This document shows positions 52,836-61,135 of a stretch of DNA of 64,000 nucleotides, in pieces (the first letter of the stretch is position 1; each line of letters opens with the position of its first letter). Origin of the DNA: Clostridiales bacterium (GTDB taxonomy: Bacteria; Bacillota; Clostridia; Peptostreptococcales; Anaerovoracaceae); contig QXXF01000005.1 in the NCBI GenBank assembly GCA_009911365.1, positions 186,001 through 250,000 on the forward strand, written 5' to 3'. Under the pieces are notes generated by a model. It saw only the letters and a program-made list of their open reading frames with translations. It did no database searches and had not been told where the DNA came from. The position numbers and the translations under genes are program-made.

Positions 52836-54284
52836 ATGGCAAAAAAAGGACAGAGTTATCAAGTAGAAATCATGGATATGAGCGAACAGGGTCAGGGGAT
52901 CGGCAGGGCCGATGGCATGGCCGCTTTTGTGCAGGGAGCTGTAGTGGGTGACATCGCGGAGATAGAATTCACAAAGGTGAAAAAGCATTATGGATTCGCC
53001 AAGCTGAAAAAACTGGTCAAGCCTTCACCAAGCCGGATCGAGCCTATATGCAAGGATGGGTTTTCTAAGGGCTGCGGCGGCTGCGCTTTGGCGAGGCTGG
53101 ATTATCCAGGGCAGCTGGCGCTAAAAGAGCGGATGGTGCGGGAAAAATTGGGCCGACTAGGTGGCATCCAGGAACCAGATGTAAAGCCGATCATTGGCAT
53201 GGAAGAGCCTTTTCATTACCGCAATAAGGCCCAGTTCCCAGTGAGCACAGGCGGCAATATGATGAGAAAAGGCGGCATCCTGGAAAATCTGGGGGATCCT
53301 GCCGTAGGCTTTTACAAGCCTCGCAGCCATGATGTGGTGGATTGCCAGGAATGCATGATCCAATCTCCTGCTGCTATGGCTGCGGCAGATGCGCTGCGCC
53401 GGTTCATGAAGGAAGACAATATCAGTGCCTGGGATGAGCGCTGGGAAAAAGGCTTGATGCGCCATCTGATCGTAAAGACCGCTTTTGGCACCGGAGAAGT
53501 CATGGTGGTCCTGGTCATCAATGGAAAAGGGATCCCGAACAGTGCGAAGCTGATCGAAATGCTGGATGAGGCCATTTGCGAGGCTGGTTTTTCCTTGGAA
53601 AGCATCATGCTGAACATCAATAAGAAGAAGGGTTCCCAGATCATGGGCGAGGTCTGCGTGCCTTTGGCTGGAAAGCAGACCATCCTGGAAACCGTAGGCG
53701 ACATGTCTTTTGAAATTTCGCCAATGTCCTTTTTTCAGGTCAATCCTATGCAGATGAAAAAGCTCTACGATAAAGCCCGCGAATACGCAGGGCTGACAGG
53801 AACAGAGAACGTGCTAGACCTGTATTGCGGCTTGGGAGCCATCGGCCTTTACTGTGCAGGCGACGCAGCCCGGGTCGTGGGCATTGAATCCGTGAAAAAC
53901 GCAGTGTTGGATGCGAATCGCAACGCAGTCATCAATGGAATCGTCAATGCTCGTTTCGTATGCGGAAAAGCGGAAGAAGAGCTGCCTCGGATCCTGGCAT
54001 CTGAGGATGATGTGGATGAGGAAATCGCTGAAGCGGTGAAGGCGGCGGACGTGGTGTTTCTGGATCCGCCTCGGGCAGGATGCAGGCCAGAGCTGTTGGA
54101 GGCCGTGGCGCAGGTTGGACCGCGGCGCATTGTCTATGTTTCCTGCGATCCCGCTACTCTGGCTAGGGACGTAAAGCTGCTGGGGGACATGGGGTATCAG
54201 TTCGTGGAAGCCACGCCGGTGGATATGTTTCCTTGGACTGGGAGTGTGGAGACTGTGGTAAAAATACAAAGGGAAGATATCTAG
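52836..54284 (+). CDS. rlmD: 23S rRNA (uracil-C5)-methyltransferase, RlmD/RumA family
   Basis: 482 residues. An N-terminal TRAM domain (DMSEQGQGIGRADGMAAFV) and an [4Fe-4S] site (CKDGFSKGCGGC with a fourth Cys upstream or nearby) precede the SAM methyltransferase domain: VLDLYCGLGAIGLY, FLDPPRAGC and the nucleophile Cys in VYVSCDPATLARD. It methylates a uridine in 23S rRNA; the exact position (1939 or 747-type) is not decided from sequence. The start was moved 40 codons in because AGAGGAGAATAG precedes this ATG and the TRAM domain starts here. It is the last chromosomal core gene before the island. Confidence 0.92.
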   Translation: MAKKGQSYQVEIMDMSEQGQGIGRADGMAAFVQGAVVGDIAEIEFTKVKKHYGFAKLKKLVKPSPSRIEPICKDGFSKGCGGCALARLDYPGQLALKERMVREKLGRLGGIQEPDVKPIIGMEEPFHYRNKAQFPVSTGGNMMRKGGILENLGDPAVGFYKPRSHDVVDCQECMIQSPAAMAAADALRRFMKEDNISAWDERWEKGLMRHLIVKTAFGTGEVMVVLVINGKGIPNSAKLIEMLDEAICEAGFSLESIMLNINKKKGSQIMGEVCVPLAGKQTILETVGDMSFEISPMSFFQVNPMQMKKLYDKAREYAGLTGTENVLDLYCGLGAIGLYCAGDAARVVGIESVKNAVLDANRNAVINGIVNARFVCGKAEEELPRILASEDDVDEEIAEAVKAADVVFLDPPRAGCRPELLEAVAQVGPRRIVYVSCDPATLARDVKLLGDMGYQFVEATPVDMFPWTGSVETVVKIQREDI

Positions 54285-54567
54285 AAATCCTTGAATTTAC
54301 GCAATTTGTAGAGTTTTTCAGTTTCAACGTCTTTGACGAGAACCATAGAAAAAAGGCTCTCGTGAGAAGAGTCACCGTGGTTGTGGCACTTGACCTGGAC
54401 ATGGAAAACACAAAAAATCTTGGAGATGAAAGTGAATAATGGACCACCAGGTTTTGATGGGCGATAGGGATGCTTTAAACGGAGCATCCTTATTTTTTGA
54501 GAAGCATTCAAGGGTTCGGCCAAAACGGAAGGGCGAACGCATAGAAAGACAGGAGGGACAAAACGAA
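54285..54567. other. Island junction region without a clear gene
   Basis: No supported gene. A leftward frame whose stop overlaps the rlmD stop ends MVLVKDVETEKLYKLRKFKD and could be the tail of a lost gene. A terminator hairpin lies at 54468-54498. The composition changes here from core genes to island genes. Confidence 0.4.
54468..54498 (+). terminator. Terminator before the parA module
   Basis: GGATGCT pairs with AGCATCC around TTAAACGG, followed by TTATTTTTTG. Confidence 0.75.
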
Positions 54568-54720
54568 ATGGCAAACGTAAGACTGCGGGAAACAAACATA
54601 GGAAAGATGAACAGGCTCCCAGAAAGGAGCAATGGAACAAACCAAACAGCAACGATTGCGGTTTCAAAAACAGTCTTAGTGCAGAGAAAGGAAGGTACGA
54701 CAGTATGCGCAAAGTCATAG
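54568..54720 (+). CDS. Small protein overlapping parA
   Basis: 50 codons starting MANVRLRETNIGKMNRLPER and ending EGTTVCAKS. A strong ribosome site AGGAGGGACAAAACGA precedes it, and its last 16 bases overlap the parA start, so it may couple translation into parA. It is basic, with no membrane segment and no recognised family. Confidence 0.5.
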   Translation: MANVRLRETNIGKMNRLPERSNGTNQTATIAVSKTVLVQRKEGTTVCAKS

Positions 54721-55496
54721 CGGTGGCAAATCAAAAAGGCGGGGTGGGAAAGACCACCACTGCGGGAAACTTGGGGATCGGCCTGGCAAACATGGGGAAA
54801 AAGGTTCTTCTAATAGATTCCGACGTACAGGGCAGCCTCACGACAAGTTTGGGGTATCGCGAGCCGGACAAGTTGGAAATCACGCTCGCGAACGTTTTCG
54901 CCAAGACCATCAACGATGAAGCGATGGAAGCGGATTATGGAATCTTGAAACATGATGAAGGCATTGACCTCATGCCAGGCAACATCGAATTATCAAGAAT
55001 CGAGGTTTCGCTTGTGAATGTCATGAGCAGGGAAACGATTTTACGCAGTTATGTGGAAATGGTCAGGAACCATTACGACTATGTCCTCATTGACTGTATG
55101 CCATCGCTTGGCATGATAACGATAAACGCGCTCGCGTGTGCTGATAGCATCCTGATACCCGTGCAGGCGGCGTACCTTCCCGTCAAGGGCTTGGAGCAGC
55201 TCATAAAAACAATCGGGAAGGTTAAAAGGCGGCTCAATGCGAAACTGGCGATCGAAGGCATATTGCTTACAATGATTGATAAAAGGACGAACTATGCGAG
55301 AGACATTTCCGCTTTAATATCTGAAACTTATGGAAGCAGGGTGAAGATTTTCGACAACGGCATCCCTATGTCCGTAAGACTTGCAGAGGTCTCAGCTGAA
55401 GGCACCAGCATATATAAGCACGACCCGAAGGGCAAGGCTGCGGCCGCCTACCTTGGTTTGACAAAGGCGGTGCTCGCGAATGAGCAAGAAAAATAG
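54705..55496 (+). CDS. parA: ParA/Soj-type partition ATPase
   Basis: 263 residues. Deviant Walker A ANQKGGVGKTTTAGNLG, IDSDVQGSLTTSLGY (A') and YVLIDCMPSLGM (Walker B) are intact. It is of the type found in Tn1549-like conjugative elements and large Firmicutes plasmids, where it partitions DNA with ParB. It overlaps parB by 17 bases. Its ribosome site GAAAGGAAGGTACGACAGT lies in the small upstream gene. Confidence 0.93.
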   Translation: MRKVIAVANQKGGVGKTTTAGNLGIGLANMGKKVLLIDSDVQGSLTTSLGYREPDKLEITLANVFAKTINDEAMEADYGILKHDEGIDLMPGNIELSRIEVSLVNVMSRETILRSYVEMVRNHYDYVLIDCMPSLGMITINALACADSILIPVQAAYLPVKGLEQLIKTIGKVKRRLNAKLAIEGILLTMIDKRTNYARDISALISETYGSRVKIFDNGIPMSVRLAEVSAEGTSIYKHDPKGKAAAAYLGLTKAVLANEQEK

Positions 55497-56396
55497 TGCG
55501 GCAAAAGTGACTTTGTGCGGTTTTGACGATTTGTTCGGAGCGAATGGGGATTTTGAAAACAAAGCCGCCACCGTAATGGAAGCAAAAGAACTCCCCCTCC
55601 AAGAGCTTCACAAGTTCAGGGATCATCCCTTTCGAGCGCAGGGCAAAGAAAAATTGGAGGAACTCGCGATCAGCGTCGCGGAGCATGGGGTGATCCTGCC
55701 AGGCATTTGCCGGGTTCGCCCGCAAGGCGGGGATGAGATTTTGGCCGGGCACACGAGGAAGCGCGCATGTGAAATGGCCGGCCTGACGACCATGCCAATG
55801 GTCATACGCGAATTGAACGACGACGAAGCGACGATCGTGATGGTTGACAGTAACATCCAACGAGAGGCGTTGCTCCCTAGCGAAAGGGCAAGAGCGTATA
55901 AAATGCGGTATGAAGCCATGAAACACCAGGGAGCAAAAGGAAACAGCCTGAATCAGATGAGCGCCGACACCGGGGAAACGCAAAAAAGATCCAGCGTTAC
56001 ATCTGGCTAGCGAGGCTGACGGACGATTTGCTGGAATGGGTGGACACGAAGAAACTAGGGTTGTCGCAGGGCGTGGACATATCTTTCCTGCCGCCAGAAC
56101 AGCAAGGGTGGGTACATGATGCCATGAATGACATGGGGGTTTCGATCACAGTGGAACAGTCTGCGAAGATAAAAACGCTCAGCCAGAAAAGCGCGTTGGA
56201 GGAGGCGGTGATTCGCAGGGTTTTGTCACCAAAGGCCATCACCGTGAAACCGAGAAAAATAGTGTTCAAGTCTGACAAGCTGGACAATTATTTTGGTGAA
56301 AGCTATAACGAGGAACAAATCACAGACATCATAATCGGCTTGCTTGATGAGTGGAAAAGAAAGGAAGAGACAAATGGGCGACAGGTTGGTGTTTGA
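55480..56396 (+). pseudogene. parB: ParB-like partition protein, frameshifted
   Basis: The first frame (to 56,010) holds the ParB/Srx nuclease-like domain: LPLQELHKFRDHPFRAQGKE, ILAGHTRKRACEMAGL, VDSNIQREALLPSERARAYK, then MSADTGETQK. The protein continues in the -1 frame from QRYIWLARLTDDLLEWVDTK to EEQITDIIIGLLDEWKRK. The switch is at a run of six A (55982-55987); seven A would restore CAA AAA AAG ATC. Either a one-base loss inactivated it or slippage on the run still makes some full-length protein. The two halves together match ParB of Tn1549-type elements. Confidence 0.82.
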
Positions 56397-57455
56397 TTAC
56401 TATTACGGCAAGGAAGCGGAACAATTCACGTTTTATCGCATACCTAAGATGTTGATAAAAGACGACCATTTTGCGAACCTTTCCGATGCTGCGAAAATAT
56501 TGTATGGACTCATGCTTGACAGGATGTCATTGTCCATCAAAAATGGATGGATGAACAGGATCGGACGTATATCATTTACACGATTGAAAGCGTCATGGCA
56601 GATTTGAACTGCGGCAAAACAAAGGCCATCCGCGCCATGAACGAGCTGGATGGCAAGCACGGGATCGGCCTGATCGAAAAAATCAGAAGGGGCTTGGGAA
56701 AACCGGACATCATTTATGTGAAGAATTTCATTGGCGTTCAGGTTCTCGAAAAAAAGAATGATGAAAAGAAAGAAGAAACCGTGAACTCGCATGGACACAC
56801 AGAGGTGTCAAAAGTGGACTTCAAGAAGTTGGAAACCGAAACTTCAAGAAGCAGTGAAAATGGACTTTTGGAAGCGGTAAAAATGGACCTTTGGAAGTCC
56901 AATGTCGGAACGTCCAGAAGTAGCGAAAACAGGCATCTTGAGGTTTCAAATGTGACCCCAAATGATACTGACTTGAATGACACTGATTGGAGTCACACTA
57001 ACCACAGTCATCCTGAAAAAAGCAAAAAAGAAAACCATCCCATCAATCCATCCAAGACGAGATATGAACCCCTATCGGAACAAGAGGGATCAGGCGAGAT
57101 GGGAGAAGTCGTCACATACCTCAAAAACAAAATAGAATATGACATGCTCGTGGCTCAATTTCCGTATAGCCAGCAGAATCTTGATGAGCTTCTGGCCATC
57201 ATGGCGGAAGCGATACTTAGCACCGCGAAAAGCATTCGAGTTGGGGAGACGGACGTGCCACAGAAGCTGGTTCGTTCTCGATTTGAACAGTATGATTACG
57301 GCATAATGGAATATGTTTTGGAGTCCCTAAAAGCGAACACGACAAAAATACATAAAATAAAGGCGTATCTTCTAACGACGCTTTATAATGCGCCGCTCAC
57401 TATCAACAATTATTATTCGGTAGAGGTTCAGCATGACATGCGTGGAGGGCGATAG
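56374..57455 (+). pseudogene. repA: RepA_N/DUF6017-type replication initiator, frameshifted
   Basis: Start after GGAAGAGACAA inside the parB 3' end. The first frame has FYRIPKMLIKDDHFANLSDA and LYGLMLDRMSLSIKNGWM, then runs into stop at 56,607. The true continuation MDEQDRTYIIYTIESVMADL and NELDGKHGIGLIEKIRRGLG is in another frame to 57,455, ending in a DUF6017-like domain (YDYGIMEYVLESLKANTTKI). The junction reads GGATGGATGAAC; a third GGAT unit would restore the frame, so one tandem 4-base unit was lost. The product was the replication initiator of the integrated element. Confidence 0.82.
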
Positions 57456-57471
57456 AGAAAGCCACTCTGCG

Positions 57472-57498
57472 AACTTTTGGACATTTTGTCCAAAAGTT
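57472..57498. repeat. Perfect inverted repeat downstream of repA
   Basis: 11-bp arms AACTTTTGGAC / GTCCAAAAGTT with loop ATTTT. The rest of the 57456-57691 gap has an AT/T-rich stretch but no gene. It may be a terminator-like or origin-associated element. Confidence 0.6.
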
Positions 57499-57691
57499 TG
57501 ACCCATGCGTAGGAGGCAAGGGAGTGGGATGGCTTTGTTAGAAAAATAGCAAACAATTGAATTTCTTTTACAAAAGGCAGACAGATAGCATATTTGTTTG
57601 TTTTTTTCTTGGTGGGGAGGCATTGGGGCATCGAGACATAAAGCATTTGTCCCATTAGCGCGAACTAGGCAGTTAGAAAGGAGGACATAAT

Positions 57692-58048
57692 TTGGGAAAT
57701 CGAATCATATCTAAGGAATCAATCGAATTGGGCGATCGAATCAGGAACAGGCGAGAGGAAATCCACATGACACAGGAAACGCTTGCGGAAAAGGCGAAAA
57801 TCAGCCCTAATACCGTGAGCCGGATAGAGGGTGGGCAAGTAGCGATGTCCATCCGGACTTTCAGGAAACTCATGGAAGCCCTAGGAGTGGACGCAAATGA
57901 ATTGCTCGGCAATGAGACCCTGGATTCGATGGAGACGGAGACATTGCGACAGACTTTCAATCGGGCAAGGGAGTTGCGGCAAAGGGATCGGGACATTGTG
58001 GCGCAAGCCATGAAAGCCTTGGTGGACGAATTGGAAAAAAACACATGA
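57692..58048 (+). CDS. XRE-family HTH regulator
   Basis: 118 residues. The HTH is IRNRREEIHMTQETLAEKAK followed by ISPNTVSRIEGGQVAMS, and a helical C-terminal part follows. It starts with TTG, 7 bases after AAAGGAGG, giving the best site of any candidate start. A lone regulator typical of integrative elements. Confidence 0.85.
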   Translation: MGNRIISKESIELGDRIRNRREEIHMTQETLAEKAKISPNTVSRIEGGQVAMSIRTFRKLMEALGVDANELLGNETLDSMETETLRQTFNRARELRQRDRDIVAQAMKALVDELEKNT

Positions 58049-58187
58049 AGCCGGATTTTTGTTTGGGTGGCAAATTCAACACGCAAGGTGACGATTTCCC
58101 CATTGTGCGTGGAGGCGTTTATTGAGGTTGGTTGTTAAACTAGAAGCATGGAACAAAAGGCGGGCCTGAATCATTGGAGGAAAAGCC

Positions 58188-58757
58188 ATGAAACGTGTTA
58201 GAATCCCTCAAAGGCAATTCGAAAACAATGTGATGGAAAGCTTCAGATTCCTGTGAAAAAATGGGTGGTCCGGGAGTTCGCCCCATTGCTGTGGAGTCCA
58301 TGACGCATTGCGCTCTCTGGCCGCCCGTGGAAAGGCGGAATCCATGTTGACATTGCGAAAATTGAAAGAAATGGTGGACAATCCAGGCACGGATCAAAGA
58401 ATTCCATCGGCGAAACATTTGCTGGAACATGAAAAGGCCGTGGCATGGAGAAGACTGGGAGAGGACGCAGAGATCAGGACGTACCAAAACGGTTACGCTC
58501 TTTATCGCGTCCATCAGGCGGTGACCGTGTTTCCCATTCACGCATGCGGCGGTTACTGTGGTTATCAGCACGGCGTGAAAGACGCGCCATGCGTTGAAAG
58601 CGAGCGATTTGGCCAAGAAGCCTGGTATTTGCGCTTGGTTCTGGAAGGAGAGGACAGGATTTGCCATAACCAAGAGGCGAAAGAACGGATGAGGACCATT
58701 TCGTATAGTGTCATATCGGAGGATTGGCAGGCAATGACGACAGGCTATATTGAATAG
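58188..58757 (+). pseudogene. Unrecognised island gene with an in-frame stop
   Basis: The frame opens after GGAGGAAAAGCC with MKRVRIPQRQFENNVMESFR, hits TGA at codon 23, and continues open to 58,757. The later part includes LTLRKLKEMVDNPGTDQR, CGGYCGYQHGVKDAPCVESE and WYLRLVLEGEDRICHNQE, with four closely spaced Cys. A shorter intact protein could start at ATG 58344 after AAAGGCGGAATCC (137 residues). No family is recognised; it is either a nonsense-interrupted gene or an intact short one. Confidence 0.45.
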
Positions 58758-58832
58758 CAGGGGGATCAAGACTCCTTATTTTAAACCGTCATATGAAAAA
58801 CCACCTTAAGGCGTAAGTAAGGCAGAATAATA

Positions 58833-59075
58833 TCATTGGTTATTGAGCAGCGTGTTGGGATCGACACCAAAAATATCCGCCAGAGCCACGACTTTATAAT
58901 CAGGCACGAATCGCTTTCCCTGTTCGATCCTTAAGATGGTCAGATCGGAGAACTCGTGTCCCTCCAACTGTAATTTTTCGGCGAGAGCCTTTTGCGTCAG
59001 GCCATGCTGTTTTCGTAATTCCTTTATTTTGCCGCCAATGATGTTTTTAGATTTTCCATCCCAATAAATTTTCAT
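58833..59075 (-). CDS. Small XRE-family HTH regulator
   Basis: 80 residues. GGKIKELRKQHGLTQKALAE and DLTILRIEQGKRFVPDYKV form a Cro/CI HTH, ending in DIFGVDPNTLLNN. It is divergent from the DUF6809-like gene; two near-identical 13-base sequences in the gap are candidate operators. A start three codons upstream is possible. Confidence 0.8.
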   Translation of the reverse strand: MKIYWDGKSKNIIGGKIKELRKQHGLTQKALAEKLQLEGHEFSDLTILRIEQGKRFVPDYKVVALADIFGVDPNTLLNNQ

Positions 59076-59087
59076 GCCCACCATGCC

Positions 59088-59153
59088 TTCTAAAGTTGAA
59101 ATTTATATCTTAATGATAAGCTGGAAATCTGATAATATACTTCTAAAGATGAA
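59088..59153. promoter_or_regulatory. Two direct repeats in the XRE divergent region
   Basis: TTCTAAAGTTGAA (59088) and TTCTAAAGATGAA (59141) differ at one base and are 53 bases apart, flanking the divergent promoter region. Likely operators of the small XRE protein. Confidence 0.45.
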
Positions 59154-59192
59154 GAATTGGTAAGTTTTATGAAAAGCAGAGAGGACATGCCG

Positions 59193-59474
59193 ATGGAAGA
59201 CATAACGAAAACGGAAAACATCTATGGGATTTTACGAGCGTTGGAGTCGGAAAGCGATGAGGGGATCAGCAATGAGAAACAGATGCTGGAAGAGGTTTTT
59301 CTCCAACTCGATCAATTGGAGAATGGAAAGAGCGTAAAAACTGATTTGGCCGATTTGATTCAGTTGACTCGCATGGATTATTTTGTTAAGGGGATGAAGC
59401 TTGGAGCCAGATTAAGCGATTGCTTGCTGAATTCTCCGTGCAACGGGGTGGAGTTCGATCAGGGAAAAGGTTGA
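59193..59474 (+). CDS. DUF6809-like small protein
   Basis: About 93 residues, acidic N-terminus then helices, with the ending MDYFVKGMKLGARLSDCLL that is typical of DUF6809-type proteins found near integrative elements. The chosen ATG follows GAGAGGACATGCCG; another ATG lies 8 codons upstream. Function unknown. Confidence 0.5.
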   Translation: MEDITKTENIYGILRALESESDEGISNEKQMLEEVFLQLDQLENGKSVKTDLADLIQLTRMDYFVKGMKLGARLSDCLLNSPCNGVEFDQGKG

Positions 59475-59562
59475 ATGTGCATGGAAGCCTTGAAATTTTG
59501 AGGATGTCATATCCATAACGATTTGTCTGCGTTGCGTTCATGAGTGATTTTAGAAATCGAGG

Positions 59563-59590
59563 TTGATTTTTCAGAAAGAAATGATATATT
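59563..59590 (+). promoter_or_regulatory. Promoter of the candidate small RNA
   Basis: TTGATT at 59563 and TATATT at 59585 with a 16-base spacer. Confidence 0.5.
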
Positions 59591-59596
59591 GGAAAC

Positions 59597-59695
59597 AAGG
59601 AAAGCACCCACACTTCAAAGTGGATGCCCTCGATAATAGACTAGTTGTCCTTATGGACACCACCTATCCCGCTAGCCGACAGGATAGGCGTTTTG
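59597..59695 (+). ncRNA. Candidate small regulatory RNA
   Basis: About 100 nt between a promoter and a terminator with no ORF. Hairpins: CACT/AGTG with loop TCAA, TGTCC/GGACA with loop TTAT, and the terminator CCTATCC/GGATAGG followed by CGTTTTG. The compact promoter-hairpins-terminator form is that of trans-acting or antitoxin-type sRNAs. No small hydrophobic toxin ORF was found next to it. Confidence 0.5.
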
Positions 59696-59773
59696 CTTCT
59701 CTCATAATGCCGTTTCTTCCAAATTGGCAATTACTGATTCCATAACTCCATGAAACCTGATAAAGGCCCATTA

Positions 59774-60175
59774 TTACTCAGCCCAGTTTTCGATTGTCAA
59801 ACCTGGTACCCGTTTGAACTCCCGCACGTTGTTTGTCACTAGCACGGCATTTTCCACTTTTGCGTGTGCGGCGATCAGCATGTCCATTGTGCCTATTGGG
59901 GTGCCCCGCTTTTGAAGATAGGCACAAAGTTTTCCATATTCGACCGCAGCTAAATCGTCAAATGGCAATACTTCCAAAACCGCGAGGAATTGGATGAGGG
60001 CCATTGCGTTTTTTTCCGGATAAAGGCTTTTCTGCACTCCATGCTCCAATTCTGCCAAAGTAATCACCGATACGCAAAGGCCGTTGCGCATGTTGCTTTT
60101 GATCCGCCGCAGAACTTGTTCCGGTTTGTTTTTTATTGCGTAAATGCAGATGTTGGTGTCTAACATATACATCAT
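59774..60175 (-). CDS. vapC: VapC-type PIN-domain ribonuclease toxin
   Basis: 133 residues. Acidic active-site residues are Asp6 (MYMLDTNICIYAI), Glu42 (ITLAELEHG) and Asp98 (IGTMDMLIAAHA), with the closing LVTNNVREFKRVPGL. VapC toxins cut tRNA or rRNA when free of VapB. The start overlaps the vapB stop as ATGA. Confidence 0.93.
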   Translation of the reverse strand: MMYMLDTNICIYAIKNKPEQVLRRIKSNMRNGLCVSVITLAELEHGVQKSLYPEKNAMALIQFLAVLEVLPFDDLAAVEYGKLCAYLQKRGTPIGTMDMLIAAHAKVENAVLVTNNVREFKRVPGLTIENWAE

Positions 60176-60402
60176 AATGCGTCTCTTTCTGTTGGGGTTT
60201 CTAAGGCCCTCCCATTTTCAAGAAAATCATCGGAAAACCCATTAACGCCATTTAAAAACGTCTGCCAAGACGCTTCTTTGGGAATCAGCATCACGGCGTC
60301 CCCTAACTTTTGTATAAAAACTTCCTCGCTGGTGAATCGAAATTTTTTTGGTAAGCGTACAGCTTGGCTTCTGCCGTTTTCAAAGATTTTTGCGGTTTCC
60401 AT
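60172..60402 (-). CDS. vapB: VapB antitoxin (AbrB-like)
   Basis: 76 residues. The N-terminal swapped-hairpin DNA-binding domain is METAKIFENGRSQAVRLPKK, and the C-terminal part (SDDFLENGRALETPTERD) would bind VapC. The start follows AGGAGGTGGTGAAC. It lies just after a perfect 32-bp palindrome, its likely autoregulatory operator. Confidence 0.92.
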   Translation of the reverse strand: METAKIFENGRSQAVRLPKKFRFTSEEVFIQKLGDAVMLIPKEASWQTFLNGVNGFSDDFLENGRALETPTERDAL

Positions 60403-60416
60403 GTTCACCACCTCCT

Positions 60417-60448
60417 CATATAATATATATCATGATATATATTATATG
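60417..60448. promoter_or_regulatory. Perfect 32-bp palindrome, vapBC operator/promoter
   Basis: Both arms (CATATAATATATATCA and its complement) match at all 16 positions; it contains TATAAT-like boxes on both strands and lies 15 bases before vapB. Confidence 0.75.
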
Positions 60449-60493
60449 TCAATTCTTATTTTTGCATGTAATCTATCCGAATGTTTTGTTTTT

Positions 60494-60515
60494 TTGTGCG
60501 CTAGCCTGCGCACAA
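60494..60515. repeat. Inverted repeat upstream of the secreted-peptide gene
   Basis: 8-bp arms TTGTGCGC / GCGCACAA with loop TAGCCT, 32 bases before the start codon. Possible operator or leader hairpin; no T run follows it. Confidence 0.5.
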
Positions 60516-60546
60516 CACCGACAAATTTGAATTAGAGGAGGACAAA

Positions 60547-60954
60547 ATGATAAATATACAGAATGAAAGAAGACATATAGTAGCGGTATTAAGCTTGCTA
60601 GCCTTGTTTGCGATTTTCTGTACAAGTGTGGTGCCTGTTAATGCGGCCAATTATGATTTAAAAAAATCTGTCAGTAATAAATTTAGCAAAACATGGACAT
60701 TGACCGCAACGGATACAAATAATAAAAACACTTACTGTCTAAAATTAATCTATGGATTCAATACGAGAGCCATCAATGAAGACATTGCTTGTGCTTCCGC
60801 TAGCGTAGTAAATAAAGGTAAGAAACATAGAGCCATAATAAAGAATAGCAATGGCACACATTATGGACCGGAAAGGCCATACACAGGAGATTCGCATAAA
60901 GAAGTAAGACATAAAGGTAAAACGGTGACGTATATCAATCGTACCCAGCGGTAA
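60547..60954 (+). CDS. Secreted peptide, candidate lactococcin-972-like bacteriocin
   Basis: 135 residues. A signal peptide (hydrophobic VAVLSLLALFAIFC) ends at VNA, residue 33. The mature chain of about 102 residues is very basic at its end (GDSHKEVRHKGKTVTYINRT), with Cys64 and Cys82 available for a disulfide and the stretch KKHRAIIKNSNGTHYGPER. The size, sec-type signal and downstream DUF1430-like permease and ABC ATPase are those of lactococcin-972 loci. The peptide itself lacks an unmistakable family signature, so the call rests partly on context. The start follows AGAGGAGGACAAA. Confidence 0.55.
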   Translation: MINIQNERRHIVAVLSLLALFAIFCTSVVPVNAANYDLKKSVSNKFSKTWTLTATDTNNKNTYCLKLIYGFNTRAINEDIACASASVVNKGKKHRAIIKNSNGTHYGPERPYTGDSHKEVRHKGKTVTYINRTQR

Positions 60955-61067
60955 ATAGGCAAGGCTCAGAACCTCAAAGGCAGGATAAGAAAGTTTGTGT
61001 CTATGAGCGTTCAATAGTACAGAGCGTAAGCAGTCGTTAGAATTTGACGCAATAGCGTATAATTGAT

Positions 61068-61106
61068 TTGAGGAGAGTAGTCAATCGATAAGACCCCTCT
61101 CCTCAA
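61068..61106 (+). terminator. Hairpin between the peptide and permease genes
   Basis: Perfect 10-bp arms TTGAGGAGAG / CTCTCCTCAA, then TGTTTGT. A partial terminator here would give more peptide mRNA than transporter mRNA. A TATAAT box at 61058-61063 may instead start the permease transcript. Confidence 0.5.
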
Positions 61107-61135
61107 TGTTTGTATATCATAAAGGAGAGCAGCCA

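Noticed and set aside
55981-55988. Programmed -1 frameshift site of the A AAA AAG type in parB
   Set aside because: The zero frame reads CAA AAA AGA, so the heptamer is out of phase for classical two-tRNA slippage. Kept only as a possible low-level slippage site.
60494-60515. Inverted repeat upstream of the secreted peptide as a terminator
   Set aside because: The T run precedes the stem on the rightward strand and no T run follows on either strand; more likely an operator or leader hairpin.
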